A DNA stretch of 64,000 bases from Flavobacterium bizetiae. Lineage in GTDB: Bacteria > Bacteroidota > Bacteroidia > Flavobacteriales > Flavobacteriaceae. The stretch covers positions 26,515 to 90,514 of the forward strand of contig NZ_CADCSU010000078.1 in NCBI RefSeq assembly GCF_902804475.1. The letters run 5' to 3'. The position numbers were made by a program, and so were the translations under genes. Positions 26,661 to 36,810 of the stretch are shown here, in pieces. The first letter of the stretch is position 1. Every line of letters begins with the position of its first letter. Below the pieces are notes generated by a model. The model made no database searches. It was not told the origin of the DNA and saw only the letters and a list, made by a program, of their open reading frames with translations.

Positions 26661-26726
26661 GTTTTGGTACATTTGGAATAGAATTTGCATTTCTTTATCT
26701 TTATAATGAAATGTAAAAATTGTACT

Positions 26727-27497
26727 ATGAAAAAATTCATCCTCATCATATTAATTCTCACGACACTTAGTTTCGATACTCAAAAGGAAGACGCTTTTGA
26801 TACTGGAGAATACTTTAAATTCCGCATTCACTACGGAATTATAAATGCAGGTTACGCCACACTTGAAGTAAAAGACGCCACAATAAACAATAAAAAAGTG
26901 TTTCATGCTGTGGGTAAAGGTTATACAACAGGAATGTCAAAGTTTTTCTTTAAGGTCGAAGATTTATACGAAAGTTATTTCGACAAACAAACCGGAGAGC
27001 CGTATCGCTATATTAGAAAAATCGACGAAGGAGGTTACACAAAAAATCAGGAAGGTTTTTTTAACCCAAGCGAAAACAGGATTTTGGTTAAAGATTATAA
27101 ACGCAAAACCGAAAAAACAATTGTTTTAACTGATAATGTACAGGATATCATTTCCTCTTTTTATTACCTGAGAAATCATCCCAGCATTGACAAACTAAAA
27201 CCGGGCGAAGCCATAACAATTGACATGTTTTTTGATGATGAAATCACAAAATTTAAGTTAAAATATGTAGGTCGTCAAGATATTACAACTAAATTTGGAA
27301 CCGTTTCTACAATGATTTTTAAACCTTTAGTACAAACCGGAAGGGTTTTTAAAGAAAAAGAGAGCGTAACACTCTGGATAACAGACGACAACAACAAAGT
27401 TCCGATTAGAATAAAAGCAGAACTTGCCGTTGGATCACTAAAAGCGGATCTCGACGAATATAAAGGATTAAAAAATCCATTTAAAGTAAAAAAATAA
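26727..27497 (+). CDS. DUF3108 domain protein
   Basis: 256 residues from the ATG at 26727, which puts a signal peptide (MKKFILIILILTTLSF) first; an upstream in-frame start at 26685 gives a poor N-terminus. The beta-rich DUF3108 body has FKFRIHYGIINAGYATLEV, YESYFDKQTGEPYRYIRKI and VTLWITDDNNKVPIRIK. Probably periplasmic, role unknown. Its stop shares one base with the start of the tryptophan dioxygenase gene. Confidence 0.85.
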   Translation: MKKFILIILILTTLSFDTQKEDAFDTGEYFKFRIHYGIINAGYATLEVKDATINNKKVFHAVGKGYTTGMSKFFFKVEDLYESYFDKQTGEPYRYIRKIDEGGYTKNQEGFFNPSENRILVKDYKRKTEKTIVLTDNVQDIISSFYYLRNHPSIDKLKPGEAITIDMFFDDEITKFKLKYVGRQDITTKFGTVSTMIFKPLVQTGRVFKEKESVTLWITDDNNKVPIRIKAELAVGSLKADLDEYKGLKNPFKVKK

Positions 27498-28438
27498 TGA
27501 ATACCACAGATAATTCTGAATCAATTCTAAAAGAAATTGACTTAAAATTCCAAGCTATAAATCAAAAAACTGAAGTTCAGTTAGAAGGATTGCTTTGGTC
27601 AAAACCAATTACTTATTGGGATTACATTCAGACTGATGCTCTTTTGAATTTACAAATACAACGCACCACACTTCCTGACGAAATGGTTTTTATCATGTAT
27701 CATCAGGTAAACGAGTTAATTTTTAAAATGATTTTGTGGGAAATTGATCAAATTGCCGATACACAAAACATTCAGGTCGATTTTTTTAGTGAAAGATTAT
27801 CCAGAATCACCCGTTATTTTGACATGCTGACGAATTCTTTCAGCATCATGGAAAACGGAATGGACGTGGATCAATACATGAAATTCAGAAATACATTAAC
27901 TCCTGCAAGTGGTTTTCAAAGCGCGCAATACAGATTGATTGAATTTGCTTCGACTGATGTTATCAATTTAACAGATCGCAGATATAAAGCAAACTTTGAT
28001 GAAAACACCGATTTAGAAACCAGTTTCGAACATTTGTACTGGCAGGCTGCCGGAAAAGATTATCATACCGGAGAAAAATCATACTTGCTTAAAGAATTTG
28101 AAAACAAGTATAAGGATCAATTTCTTAAACAAATAACGACTTTTAAAGACAAAAATATTTGGCAAAAATTTACTCAACTTCCTATTGATGATCAACAAAA
28201 TCACGAATTAATTGATGCTATGCGTCATTATGATAAAACTGTGAATATCACTTGGGTTATGCAGCATTTGAATACCGCTCGTAAATATATTTTAGAAAGC
28301 GGAAAAGGCAATGGTGAAGCCACAGGAGGAAGTGACTGGCAAAAATATATGCATCCAAAATACCAAAGACGCATCTTTTTTCCTAAATTGTGGACCGAAG
28401 AAGAATTGTCTAATTGGGGAACTGAAACCACAGTTTAA
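27497..28438 (+). CDS. kynA: Tryptophan 2,3-dioxygenase
   Basis: 313 residues. YHQVNELIFKMILWEID (substrate-binding), FRNTLTPASGFQSAQYRLIEF (the TPxSGFQS signature), and MQHLNTARKYILESGKGNGEATGGSDW supplying the GTGGS-like loop. It oxidises tryptophan to N-formylkynurenine with heme iron. Start overlaps the DUF3108 stop by one base, so the two are translationally coupled. No kynureninase or formamidase was seen in the window. Confidence 0.94.
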   Translation: MNTTDNSESILKEIDLKFQAINQKTEVQLEGLLWSKPITYWDYIQTDALLNLQIQRTTLPDEMVFIMYHQVNELIFKMILWEIDQIADTQNIQVDFFSERLSRITRYFDMLTNSFSIMENGMDVDQYMKFRNTLTPASGFQSAQYRLIEFASTDVINLTDRRYKANFDENTDLETSFEHLYWQAAGKDYHTGEKSYLLKEFENKYKDQFLKQITTFKDKNIWQKFTQLPIDDQQNHELIDAMRHYDKTVNITWVMQHLNTARKYILESGKGNGEATGGSDWQKYMHPKYQRRIFFPKLWTEEELSNWGTETTV

Positions 28439-28460
28439 TTTCCAAAAAAAATAAATAAGT

Positions 28461-29681
28461 TTGAAAAAAGCACTCGTAATTATAATCCTATTATTTTCAG
28501 TAATTTCATGTAATAAAACCGCTGAAAAAGTTGAAATTAAAGTTACAAAACCAAAAACTAAGAAAGTCGAATTTGGTTTTAATTACGCCGATTTTAATGT
28601 TCTTCAAGACACTATAAAAAAAGGAGATTCTTTTGGATCGATCATTCAACGTCAAAATATTGGCGATAAAAAAGTTTACGATGTAGTAGAACAAATAAAA
28701 GATTCTTTTAATGTAAGATCAATTCGATACCACAAACCTTACACTATTCTTCGATCAAAAAATAAAACAAACAAACTACAGGTTTTTATTTATCAACCCG
28801 ATGCTTTGACTTATTATGTAGTCGATTTTCGCGATAGTATTGCCAAAGCTTATAAAAAAATAAAACCGGTAACACTTAAACGTAAAATTATTGGTGGCGT
28901 TTTAAAAAGTTCGTTATCTGAAACTTTAGGAAACGAAAGTGTAGAAACAGCTCTTGCCAGCAGAATTACCAAAGTATTTTCATGGTCTATTGACTTCTTT
29001 AAACTTAAAAAAGGAGATCGCTACGGATTAATCTTCACGGAACGTTTTATAAATGGCAAAACATATGACGGAGTAGAAGATCTTGAAGCTGCATTTTTTG
29101 AATATAAAGGAAAAATCATCTACGCCTTTCCGTTTGAACAAGATACTACTTCAGGAAAAGTAGAATATTATGATGATCAGGGAAGAACGCTGAAAAACTT
29201 CTTCTTAAAAACTCCGATTAAATTTAGCCGAATCACTTCAAGATTTACTGCAAACAGATTTCATCCGGTACAACATACCTGGAAAGCACACAAAGGAACT
29301 GATTATGCTGCTCCAACCGGAACACCAATTTCTACAACCGCATCCGGAGTTGTAGAAGCAACAGGATATACAGCAGGAAACGGAAACTTTGTAAAAGTAA
29401 AACACAACGGAACCTACTCTACTCAATACTTACACATGTCACGAATTTTAGTAAAACGAGGACAACGTGTTACACAAGGACAAACCATAGGATTGGTAGG
29501 AAGTACAGGATTAGCAACCGGACCTCACGTTTGTTATCGTTTCTGGAAAAACGGAGTTCAGGTCGATGCGCTTCGACTTAATTTACCAACCGGAGAATCT
29601 CTTACAGGAAATAGCAGAACCCGTTTCATGAAACAAATCGAACCTTTGAAAAGAGAATTGGATAGTATTGGTAATTTGTAA
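28461..29681 (+). CDS. M23-family (LytM-like) peptidase lipoprotein with altered zinc motif
   Basis: 406 residues from a TTG start at 28461, giving a lipoprotein signal ending VISC. OapA/LysM-like N-terminal region, then the LytM domain with AHKGTDYAAP (zinc ligands H277, D281) and GPHVCYRFWKNG. The usual HxH motif is H356-V-C358 here, so Cys replaces the second, zinc-binding His. It probably cleaves or binds peptidoglycan cross-bridges in the periplasm. Same strand and 22 nt after the tryptophan dioxygenase gene. Confidence 0.88.
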   Translation: MKKALVIIILLFSVISCNKTAEKVEIKVTKPKTKKVEFGFNYADFNVLQDTIKKGDSFGSIIQRQNIGDKKVYDVVEQIKDSFNVRSIRYHKPYTILRSKNKTNKLQVFIYQPDALTYYVVDFRDSIAKAYKKIKPVTLKRKIIGGVLKSSLSETLGNESVETALASRITKVFSWSIDFFKLKKGDRYGLIFTERFINGKTYDGVEDLEAAFFEYKGKIIYAFPFEQDTTSGKVEYYDDQGRTLKNFFLKTPIKFSRITSRFTANRFHPVQHTWKAHKGTDYAAPTGTPISTTASGVVEATGYTAGNGNFVKVKHNGTYSTQYLHMSRILVKRGQRVTQGQTIGLVGSTGLATGPHVCYRFWKNGVQVDALRLNLPTGESLTGNSRTRFMKQIEPLKRELDSIGNL

Positions 29682-29700
29682 GAATAATTCTTTATTTTTG
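29668..29700 (+). promoter_or_regulatory. Promoter, TTG-N22-TATTTTTG
   Basis: TTG at 29668-29670 and TATTTTTG at 29693-29700 precede the SUKH gene at 29741. Spacing 22 nt is near the long end of the accepted range. Confidence 0.5.
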
Positions 29701-29740
29701 CGTAAATTTTTTTAAAAATATTACACTAAAATAAGTATTC

Positions 29741-30346
29741 ATGATAAACGTAAACAATAAAGAAGACATTATTATTCCTTTTGACAAAATAGGTAATAGT
29801 GAATGGAAAGAAAAATCAAGACTAATTATAGAATCTCTGGCTGAGAATTGGAGTAATGAATTAACAGAACCAATTTCAATAGAAGAAATAGAAAATTTAG
29901 AAAAACGACTAGGGACAACTCTTCCAAAAGAGTTAAAGTTATTTTACAATACTTTTGGGATTGCTGACATTGGTGAAGAATTGCAAAATTTTGACGATAT
30001 AATGTGGATCAAAGAACTTTGGAACGAAGACGATTCCTATGGTCCAGAATTCACAGATGAAGATAAAATCTCACTACCATATTTGATTTCATTTAGTGAC
30101 TGTTTAGGAAATGGCAATATGTTCTGTTTTCATAGCGAAACAAAAGAAATTTACTATTACGATCACGATACAAGACCTTTCATAACAAAAATGTTTAACA
30201 ATATGAACGACTATATTAAAGGCTGTTTGATTTTTGCCCAAACTGATCTTTTCGGCGATATTGAACAAGAATTAGTTGAAAAATGGACTGAGGAAATCGC
30301 AGAAGATTTATTTGGAAAAGACATAGTTAGAAAATGGCATTATTAA
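29741..30346 (+). CDS. SMI1/KNR4 (SUKH) family protein
   Basis: 201 residues. SUKH domain from about residue 40: ISIEEIENLEKRLGTTLPKELKLFY (LP..hp.fY motif), then FDDIMWIKELWN and ISFSDCLGNGNMFCF. SUKH proteins often serve as immunity proteins for secreted polymorphic toxins, but single members with other roles exist. No toxin gene is in the neighbourhood. It leads a three-gene run. Confidence 0.8.
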   Translation: MINVNNKEDIIIPFDKIGNSEWKEKSRLIIESLAENWSNELTEPISIEEIENLEKRLGTTLPKELKLFYNTFGIADIGEELQNFDDIMWIKELWNEDDSYGPEFTDEDKISLPYLISFSDCLGNGNMFCFHSETKEIYYYDHDTRPFITKMFNNMNDYIKGCLIFAQTDLFGDIEQELVEKWTEEIAEDLFGKDIVRKWHY

Positions 30347-30362
30347 AAATTAATTCTAAAAC

Positions 30363-30983
30363 ATGAAAAACGCCCGTCTTAAAGCAATTTATAATGAAAC
30401 TTTTTCAGGTTTAAAACTATTTTACAGAGACACAAATGCTTCTGACGCTTTAATTTCAAATTATAAAATTGGCCAAATAATTCAGGAAAAAGGTTTTACT
30501 GACATGAGTTCAATGGGCGGTGGACTTTCTGGCAATTTGAGATATTTAATTGCAAGTGCACATCCTAAGGATTTATCGAAATTCAATCCTGACTCAGCAA
30601 AAAATGGTCATTTTCTTTTAGATTCGATTGCCTACTTTAAAGTATTGGACATTCAAAAAATTGGAAACAAAACACAAGTTTTTCTTTTAAACATTCCTGA
30701 CAATTCGCTAACACTTCTTAAAAATTCATCTTCAAACTTAGAAGAAGAGATTATTGAGAAAGCGAGAAAAAAATTCGCAGACAAAATCAACTTACCTTTA
30801 GTTCCGGAGTTACAAACCGAAAAGTGGAAAGAAAGAACTAAATCTCTTATTGGAATAGACGAAAATGGTAAACTATTTTTCGATGATTCTAAAATTAAAG
30901 CTGAACCATTAAAAAGAATAGACATTGATATTGCCAAAAAGACAATAGAAGTTAACAAAAAGCCGTGGTGGAAGATTTGGTAA
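30363..30983 (+). CDS. Hypothetical protein of the SUKH cluster
   Basis: 206 residues, no signal peptide, no TM segment, no domain I recognise. Notable segments are MSSMGGGLSGNLRYLIASAHPKDL (about 47-70) and a Trp/Lys C-terminus (KPWWKIW). It starts 16 nt after the SUKH gene and is followed by a lipoprotein gene, so probably belongs to one transcript. An immunity-like or effector-associated role is a guess from context only. Confidence 0.6.
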   Translation: MKNARLKAIYNETFSGLKLFYRDTNASDALISNYKIGQIIQEKGFTDMSSMGGGLSGNLRYLIASAHPKDLSKFNPDSAKNGHFLLDSIAYFKVLDIQKIGNKTQVFLLNIPDNSLTLLKNSSSNLEEEIIEKARKKFADKINLPLVPELQTEKWKERTKSLIGIDENGKLFFDDSKIKAEPLKRIDIDIAKKTIEVNKKPWWKIW

Positions 30984-31015
30984 AAATTTTTATTCAAAAA
31001 AAACTAAAACAGGAA

Positions 31016-31765
31016 ATGAAAAACATACTCTTTTTAATTCTTCTTTTTAGCATCATATCTTGTCAAAAAAGAACTGAAGCAAAAAAAGTAACTTCAAAAC
31101 CCAATACTTCTGCAAAACTTTCTTTTGACCAACAGTTAGAATCAATAAAAAAAGCCACTTCAAAAGATTCCGTTTTATCAAATGATATAGATTTCATTAA
31201 TGATTCTGTTTTAAAAGGTAAATTCAAAGTAGACATTTCAAAATACGAGCTGGAAGCTAAAAAAAAGAACTGCTATCCAATCAGGCTGAAAAGAAAAATG
31301 TTTGATGAATTTTATAATGAAGGCTTTCACAATTTAGGAGATATAAACGGAGACAAAAAAGAAGATTCTGTTTTTGTTTTACATGCGCTGAATTATTGCG
31401 AAGAAGGCGATTCTTATTATTTTACAGACAATTCAATTTCGCGAATTACTACTGACTCAAATTGTTGCCATCCTTCCAGCATTATAAACATAGGAGATAT
31501 CAATGAAGATGGAAAAAGCGAAATTGCACAATATTACTCCTCTTGCGCAAGCCGATATAAAGCAATTACGATATACAGCTTAAAAAATAATTCCTGGAAA
31601 GAAATCAAATCTTTCTCTTTCGTTTTAAATGACAAATACCTTATTGAAAGAGATTTTAAAAAACTCTTTAAAAAAACATCAAAAAATAATCTTGAATATT
31701 ACGAAATCAGTGATATCGACGCAAAAGGGAAAATAATTGCATCCTGGGAAAAAATAAAAATATAA
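31016..31765 (+). CDS. Lipoprotein with FG-GAP/VCBS-like repeats
   Basis: 249 residues from the ATG at 31016, chosen because it begins a lipoprotein signal (MKNILFLILLFSIISC); an in-frame start at 30965 overlaps the previous gene. Two Asp-rich repeat motifs, LGDINGDKKEDSVFVL and IGDINEDGKSEIAQYY, resemble calcium-binding FG-GAP/VCBS units. Function unknown; probably at the cell surface or in the periplasm. Confidence 0.75.
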   Translation: MKNILFLILLFSIISCQKRTEAKKVTSKPNTSAKLSFDQQLESIKKATSKDSVLSNDIDFINDSVLKGKFKVDISKYELEAKKKNCYPIRLKRKMFDEFYNEGFHNLGDINGDKKEDSVFVLHALNYCEEGDSYYFTDNSISRITTDSNCCHPSSIINIGDINEDGKSEIAQYYSSCASRYKAITIYSLKNNSWKEIKSFSFVLNDKYLIERDFKKLFKKTSKNNLEYYEISDIDAKGKIIASWEKIKI

Positions 31766-31852
31766 CATTTTACTTCACCTGCTTTCATAAATCGTTTTCG
31801 TAACTATTTGCTATATAATTGTGAACCGATACCCTATTAAAACTAATTTCAG

Positions 31853-31860
31853 TATTTTTG
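31853..31860 (+). promoter_or_regulatory. Putative -7 element (TATTTTTG) for pgi
   Basis: TATTTTTG fits TAnnTTTG, 35 nt upstream of the pgi ATG. No TTG at the usual distance. Confidence 0.4.
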
Positions 31861-31895
31861 TTGTTTATAACCACATTCTCAATTAAACAAAAAAA

Positions 31896-33539
31896 ATGGC
31901 TTTAAACACAACAAACCCAACCGGGACTGAAGCGTGGAAAAATCTGCAAAACCACTATAACGCAATTCACGAAACTACGATACAAGAATTATTTCAACAA
32001 GACAATGCTCGTGTTGAAAAATTCAATTTACAATGGAATGACTTTTTAGTTGATTATTCTAAAAACAATATTAGTCAGGAAACTGTTTCTCTTTTATTAG
32101 AATTGGCCAATTCGATTGGATTAAAAGAAGCAATCTCTCAATACTTTGGTGGAGAAATAATCAACCAGACAGAAAACCGTGCTGTTTTGCATACCGCATT
32201 ACGCGCACCGGAATCAGCAGTAATAAAAGTTGACGGAGAAAATGTAATTCCGGAAGTTTACGAAGTAAAAAACAAAATCAAAAAATTCAGCCACGAAGTA
32301 ATTTCGGGAGAAAGAAAAGGATATACCGGAAAAGCTTTTACTGATGTTGTAAATATTGGTATTGGAGGTTCTGATCTTGGTCCGGTTATGGCGGTTGAAG
32401 CATTACAATTTTACAAAAATCATTTAAATCTTCATTTTGTATCTAATGTAGATGGCGATCACGTAAACGAAGTAATTAAAAAATTAAATCCTGAAACAAC
32501 ATTATTTTTAATTGTTTCTAAAACTTTTACTACTCAGGAAACTTTATCAAATTCTGAAACGATTAAAGAATGGTTCTTAAAATCGGCAACTCAGGAAGAT
32601 ATTGCAAAACACTTTGTGGCAGTTTCGACAAATATTCAAAAAGTAACTGAATTCGGAATTAATCCTGACAATGTTTTCCCGATGTGGGACTGGGTTGGAG
32701 GAAGATTCTCTTTATGGAGTGCCGTTGGATTAAGCATTAGTTTAGCAATTGGTTTCGATAATTATAATGATTTATTGAAAGGTGCAAACGAAATGGACGA
32801 ACATTTTAAATCGACAGAATTCGACGAAAACATTCCGGTAATTCTTGCTTTGTTAAGTGTTTGGTACAATAATTTCTTTGGAGCTGAAAGCGAAGCTTTG
32901 ATTCCGTACACACAATATTTATCAAAACTAGCTCCATATTTACAGCAAGCGACTATGGAAAGTAATGGTAAAAGTGTTGGCCGTGACGGAAAACCTGTAA
33001 ACTATCAAACCGGAACTATTATCTGGGGAGAACCGGGAACGAATTCGCAACACGCCTTTTTTCAATTAATTCACCAGGGAACAAAATTAATTCCTACTGA
33101 TTTTATTGGATTCGTAAAACCATTATACGGAAACGAAGATCATCATGATAAATTGATGTCTAACTTTTTTGCTCAGACAGAAGCTTTATTAAACGGAAAA
33201 ACTGCAGCACAAGTTCAGGCAGAATTTGACAAGCAAGGTTTAGCTCCAGAAAAAGCATCTTATTTATTGCCTTTTAAAGTTTTTACAGGAAACAAACCAA
33301 CCAACACCATTTTAATTCAAAAATTGACACCAAAAAGCTTAGGATCTTTGATCGCTTTATACGAGCACAAGATTTTTGTTCAGGGGGTTATCTGGAATAT
33401 TTTTAGTTTTGATCAATGGGGAGTAGAATTAGGAAAACAGTTAGCGAATTCTATTTTGGATGAAATTAACACTAAGACGGTAAAAAATCACGACAGTTCG
33501 ACTTCATTTTTGTTAAATCATTTTTTGAAGAACAAATAA
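31896..33539 (+). CDS. pgi: Glucose-6-phosphate isomerase
   Basis: 547 residues, full length. [19 protein letters not shown], the phosphosugar-binding [24 protein letters not shown] (PGI signature 1) and [10 protein letters not shown] (signature 2 region) are all present, with the catalytic His in [13 protein letters not shown]. It interconverts glucose-6-P and fructose-6-P. Monocistronic, with a terminator 31 nt downstream. Confidence 0.97.
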   Translation: MALNTTNPTGTEAWKNLQNHYNAIHETTIQELFQQDNARVEKFNLQWNDFLVDYSKNNISQETVSLLLELANSIGLKEAISQYFGGEIINQTENRAVLHTALRAPESAVIKVDGENVIPEVYEVKNKIKKFSHEVISGERKGYTGKAFTDVVNIGIGGSDLGPVMAVEALQFYKNHLNLHFVSNVDGDHVNEVIKKLNPETTLFLIVSKTFTTQETLSNSETIKEWFLKSATQEDIAKHFVAVSTNIQKVTEFGINPDNVFPMWDWVGGRFSLWSAVGLSISLAIGFDNYNDLLKGANEMDEHFKSTEFDENIPVILALLSVWYNNFFGAESEALIPYTQYLSKLAPYLQQATMESNGKSVGRDGKPVNYQTGTIIWGEPGTNSQHAFFQLIHQGTKLIPTDFIGFVKPLYGNEDHHDKLMSNFFAQTEALLNGKTAAQVQAEFDKQGLAPEKASYLLPFKVFTGNKPTNTILIQKLTPKSLGSLIALYEHKIFVQGVIWNIFSFDQWGVELGKQLANSILDEINTKTVKNHDSSTSFLLNHFLKNK

Positions 33540-33570
33540 GAAGCTAAATAAAAAATTCACAACAAACTGA

Positions 33571-33606
33571 AACGCCTTAATTTAAGAAAAATTAAGGCGT
33601 TTTTTC
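33571..33606 (+). terminator. Rho-independent terminator after pgi
   Basis: AACGCCTTAATTT and its complement AAATTAAGGCGTT enclose a short loop and are followed by T6. Confidence 0.92.
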
Positions 33607-33826
33607 GTATAAATACCACTCGAAATACCCCTAAAACGCTGATTATTGCAAGTTTAGCACTACAAGACTATGCAAATCATTACGATTTTAACAAAATACT
33701 ATCCCAAAAAATCAAAAAAACGTTATTTTCTTTAATGAAAAAAGAAAAAATCATTTTAATGCTCAACAGATTAGATAAAACTTATTTTTCTTAACATTTT
33801 GATAACACTATCTGATTTAATTGTTA

Positions 33827-33834
33827 TAATTTTG
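33827..33834 (+). promoter_or_regulatory. Putative -7 element (TAATTTTG) for the TonB receptor
   Basis: Fits TAnnTTTG and lies 25 nt before the ATG at 33859. The nearest TTG is 25 nt upstream, slightly too far. Confidence 0.4.
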
Positions 33835-33858
33835 CCAAAAACAATAAACTAATAACAA

Positions 33859-36705
33859 ATGAAGACAATGAAAAATTGGTTACTCACTGGACTATTGTTC
33901 ATGATAGTTTCAACCGCATTTTCTCAAGGAAAAATTACAGGTATGATTACCGACGGAGTTGGGTCATTACCGGGAGCAAACGTAGTGATCAAAGGATCTA
34001 CGACTGCAACTTCTACAGATTTTGACGGTAAATTTACCTTGAATGCAACAACTAGTACAGGAGAAATCGTTATTTCTTTTTTAGGTTACGAAAACAAAAC
34101 TGTTAAATTTTCAGTTTCTGGAGGATCAACTAACTTAGGAACAATCGTTTTAACTTCTAATTCTAACGAATTAAGTGAGATTGTTGTAAAAAGTTCAGTT
34201 GTCGATATTGCAAAGGACAGAAAAACTCCTGTAGCAGTTTCTACAATTAAAGCTGCTGAAATTCAGGAAAAATTAGGAACTCAGGAATTTCCAGAGATCT
34301 TAAGAAACACTCCTTCAGTTTATGTTACTAAATCAGGTGGTGGTTTTGGAGATTCAAGAATCAACATCCGTGGATTCAACCAAAATAACATCGCTGTTAT
34401 GATTAACGGTATGCCGGTTAACGACATGGAAAACGGTTCTGTTTACTGGAGTAACTGGGCAGGTTTATCTGATGTAACATCTGCAATGCAGGTTCAAAGA
34501 GGTTTAGGAGCTTCTAAACTTGCTACTCCATCTGTTGGGGGAACAATTAACATTGTGACAAAATCTTCTGACAAAAAAGAAGGTGGATCTTTCGCTTCAG
34601 GTTTTGGAAATGGAAGAAACTTTAAAATCCAAGGTTCATACAACACTGGAAAATTAGACAATGGCCTATCTGCTTCTATCTTGTTATCTCAAACAATGGG
34701 AGATGGTTATGTTGACGGAACTCAATTTGAAGGTTCTAACTATTATGTTGCTTTAGGATACAGCAACAAAAGCGGAAAACATGATTTCCAACTTACTGTA
34801 ACAGGTGCGCCACAATGGCACAACCAAAGATCTACAATATCTACAATTGCTACTTACCAACAATACGGACGTAATGGCGAGCCAAACATCAGATACAATG
34901 CTGATAACGGATATTTGAATGGTGAAGAATACAACATCAGAAAAAATTACTACCACAAACCTGTTGCATCTTTCAACTGGGATTATAAAATCAACGAAAC
35001 AACAAAACTTTCTTCTGTTCTTTATGCTTCTATGGGACGTGGTGCAGGAGCTAGCGCAAGTGGAGGAATTAAAGGAAAAGCATACAGCGATGTTGTAGCT
35101 TTTAGAAGACCTGATGGTTTAGTAGATTACGATAAAATCGTAGCTTACAACTCTGGTACACCAGTAGCTATTGCAGGTTTCCCTGGACTTAGCCAAAGAC
35201 AACAAATTGGTGGAGTTTACCAAAACAGCTCTTACTTTAATACAAGTTCAAATATTGTGGATTATAACCCACAAACTAACGTTAATACTTCTGGTATCTC
35301 TCAAACTTCATCTATCAACTCTCATGACTGGTTTGGTGCAGTAATCAACTTAAACAAAAAATTATCTAATACATTAACTTTAGATTTTGGTTTTGACGGA
35401 AGAACTTACAAAGGATACCACTATACAGTTTTAAATAACCTATTAGGTGGAAATGAGTATTATGATAATTTTATCGCTGATCAAAAACCAGTAGGTAGAC
35501 ATTTGACTACAACTTACGATACAGATGTTCAATGGAATGTTTTCAAAAAGACAGACTATGAGAAAATTTCTTTCAACAGTACTGGTAATGTAAAATGGTA
35601 CGGTGTATTTACTCAATTAGAGTACGCTAAAGATAATTTAACAGCTTTCGTTCAGGGAGCTATATCTCAACAAGGTTACAAAAGAGAAGATAACTTTGTA
35701 TACAAAACAACAGATCCGTTATCTTCTACTCCTTACAAAAACATCACTGGTGGAAACGTAAAAGGTGGAGCTAACTACAACATCAACGAGAAACACAATG
35801 TTTACGCTAATGCTGGATACTACTCAAGACAACCGTTCTTTAACTCAGTTTATCCAAACAACAGATCTACAGTAAACCCTAACCTTACTAACGAGAAAAT
35901 CACTGGATTTGAAGCTGGATACGGTTTCCGTTCTAAATTCTTTAACGCTACAGTAAACCTTTACAACACTACCTGGAATGACAGATACTTAAGAGGTAAT
36001 CCACTTACTGCAACACCAACTATTCCTGCAAACTCAACTTATACAGAATTCGTAGGACTTAACGAAGTTCACTCTGGAATTGAATTTGAAGGTAGTTCAA
36101 ACATTACTGAAAGATTAAAAATTACAGGTATGTTCTCTTACGGAATTTGGGAATACAAAGGAAATGCTACTGTAAATGCTTACAATCAATCAGACAACAC
36201 ACCAGTTGTAGGATACACTGCAGCTACTGTATACATGGATAAAGTAAAAGTAGGTGATGCCGCTCAAATGACTGCATCTTTAGGAGCTTCTTACGAAGTT
36301 CTTACAAGAGTAACTGTAGATGCTAACTACAACTTTAATGACAAATTATATGCTGGATTAAACCCGGTAAACTTTACATCTGCAACAAACAAAGGAGCTT
36401 TAGAATTACCTTCTTACGGTTTAATGGATGCTGGTTTCTCATATAAAATGTTAACTGGTAAAAACAAAGACAAATCTGTAAACTTCAGATTAAACGTAAA
36501 CAACGTTTTTGATAAAATTTACATTGCTGAGGCAAGAACTAACATCTTTGCTGATGATAATCTTCCTACAACTAGTCCAGCATTACCAGGTTCAAAAGGA
36601 ACTTATGCTTCTAACGGAATGCTTTATAATGGAGTTGCTAACGTGAACACTGTATTCTTCGGATTTGGAAGAACATGGAACTTTACACTACGTTACGATT
36701 TCTAA
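33859..36705 (+). CDS. TonB-dependent outer-membrane receptor
   Basis: 948 residues. Signal peptide (cleaved after STAFSQ), a carboxypeptidase-D-regulatory-like domain (about 25-110, TDGVGSLPGANVVIKGS), the plug domain (about 120-240, INIRGFNQNNIAVMINGMPVND and GTINIVTKSS), and a 22-strand-type barrel ending in NFTLRYDF. Imports a ligand with TonB energy; no SusD partner is adjacent, so it is not a typical polysaccharide-utilisation pair. Codon use is that of a highly expressed gene. The ligand is unknown. Confidence 0.93.
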   Translation: MKTMKNWLLTGLLFMIVSTAFSQGKITGMITDGVGSLPGANVVIKGSTTATSTDFDGKFTLNATTSTGEIVISFLGYENKTVKFSVSGGSTNLGTIVLTSNSNELSEIVVKSSVVDIAKDRKTPVAVSTIKAAEIQEKLGTQEFPEILRNTPSVYVTKSGGGFGDSRINIRGFNQNNIAVMINGMPVNDMENGSVYWSNWAGLSDVTSAMQVQRGLGASKLATPSVGGTINIVTKSSDKKEGGSFASGFGNGRNFKIQGSYNTGKLDNGLSASILLSQTMGDGYVDGTQFEGSNYYVALGYSNKSGKHDFQLTVTGAPQWHNQRSTISTIATYQQYGRNGEPNIRYNADNGYLNGEEYNIRKNYYHKPVASFNWDYKINETTKLSSVLYASMGRGAGASASGGIKGKAYSDVVAFRRPDGLVDYDKIVAYNSGTPVAIAGFPGLSQRQQIGGVYQNSSYFNTSSNIVDYNPQTNVNTSGISQTSSINSHDWFGAVINLNKKLSNTLTLDFGFDGRTYKGYHYTVLNNLLGGNEYYDNFIADQKPVGRHLTTTYDTDVQWNVFKKTDYEKISFNSTGNVKWYGVFTQLEYAKDNLTAFVQGAISQQGYKREDNFVYKTTDPLSSTPYKNITGGNVKGGANYNINEKHNVYANAGYYSRQPFFNSVYPNNRSTVNPNLTNEKITGFEAGYGFRSKFFNATVNLYNTTWNDRYLRGNPLTATPTIPANSTYTEFVGLNEVHSGIEFEGSSNITERLKITGMFSYGIWEYKGNATVNAYNQSDNTPVVGYTAATVYMDKVKVGDAAQMTASLGASYEVLTRVTVDANYNFNDKLYAGLNPVNFTSATNKGALELPSYGLMDAGFSYKMLTGKNKDKSVNFRLNVNNVFDKIYIAEARTNIFADDNLPTTSPALPGSKGTYASNGMLYNGVANVNTVFFGFGRTWNFTLRYDF

Positions 36706-36730
36706 TATTTAGAATCTAAATAAATACCAA

Positions 36731-36768
36731 AAAACGGCATTGACTTTTAGTCTAATGCCGTTTTTTTT
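36731..36768 (+). terminator. Rho-independent terminator after the TonB receptor
   Basis: AAAACGGCATT and AATGCCGTTTT form an 11-bp stem followed by T8. Confidence 0.92.
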
Positions 36769-36810
36769 ATGCCTTTTTTGCTATATTTGTTTTAACAAAA
36801 AAATTAATTT

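Larger units (their letters stand above)
33540..33858. other. 319-bp intergenic region, pgi to TonB receptor
   Basis: Contains the pgi terminator (33571-33606) and a -7 candidate TAATTTTG (33827-33834) before the receptor. A 19-codon ORF at 33735-33794 has no supporting features. The rest is plain AT-rich sequence. Confidence 0.55.

Noticed and set aside
33735..33794. 19-codon ORF upstream of the TonB receptor
   Set aside because: Low-complexity, A-rich, without hairpin or start context; probably chance in AT-rich sequence.
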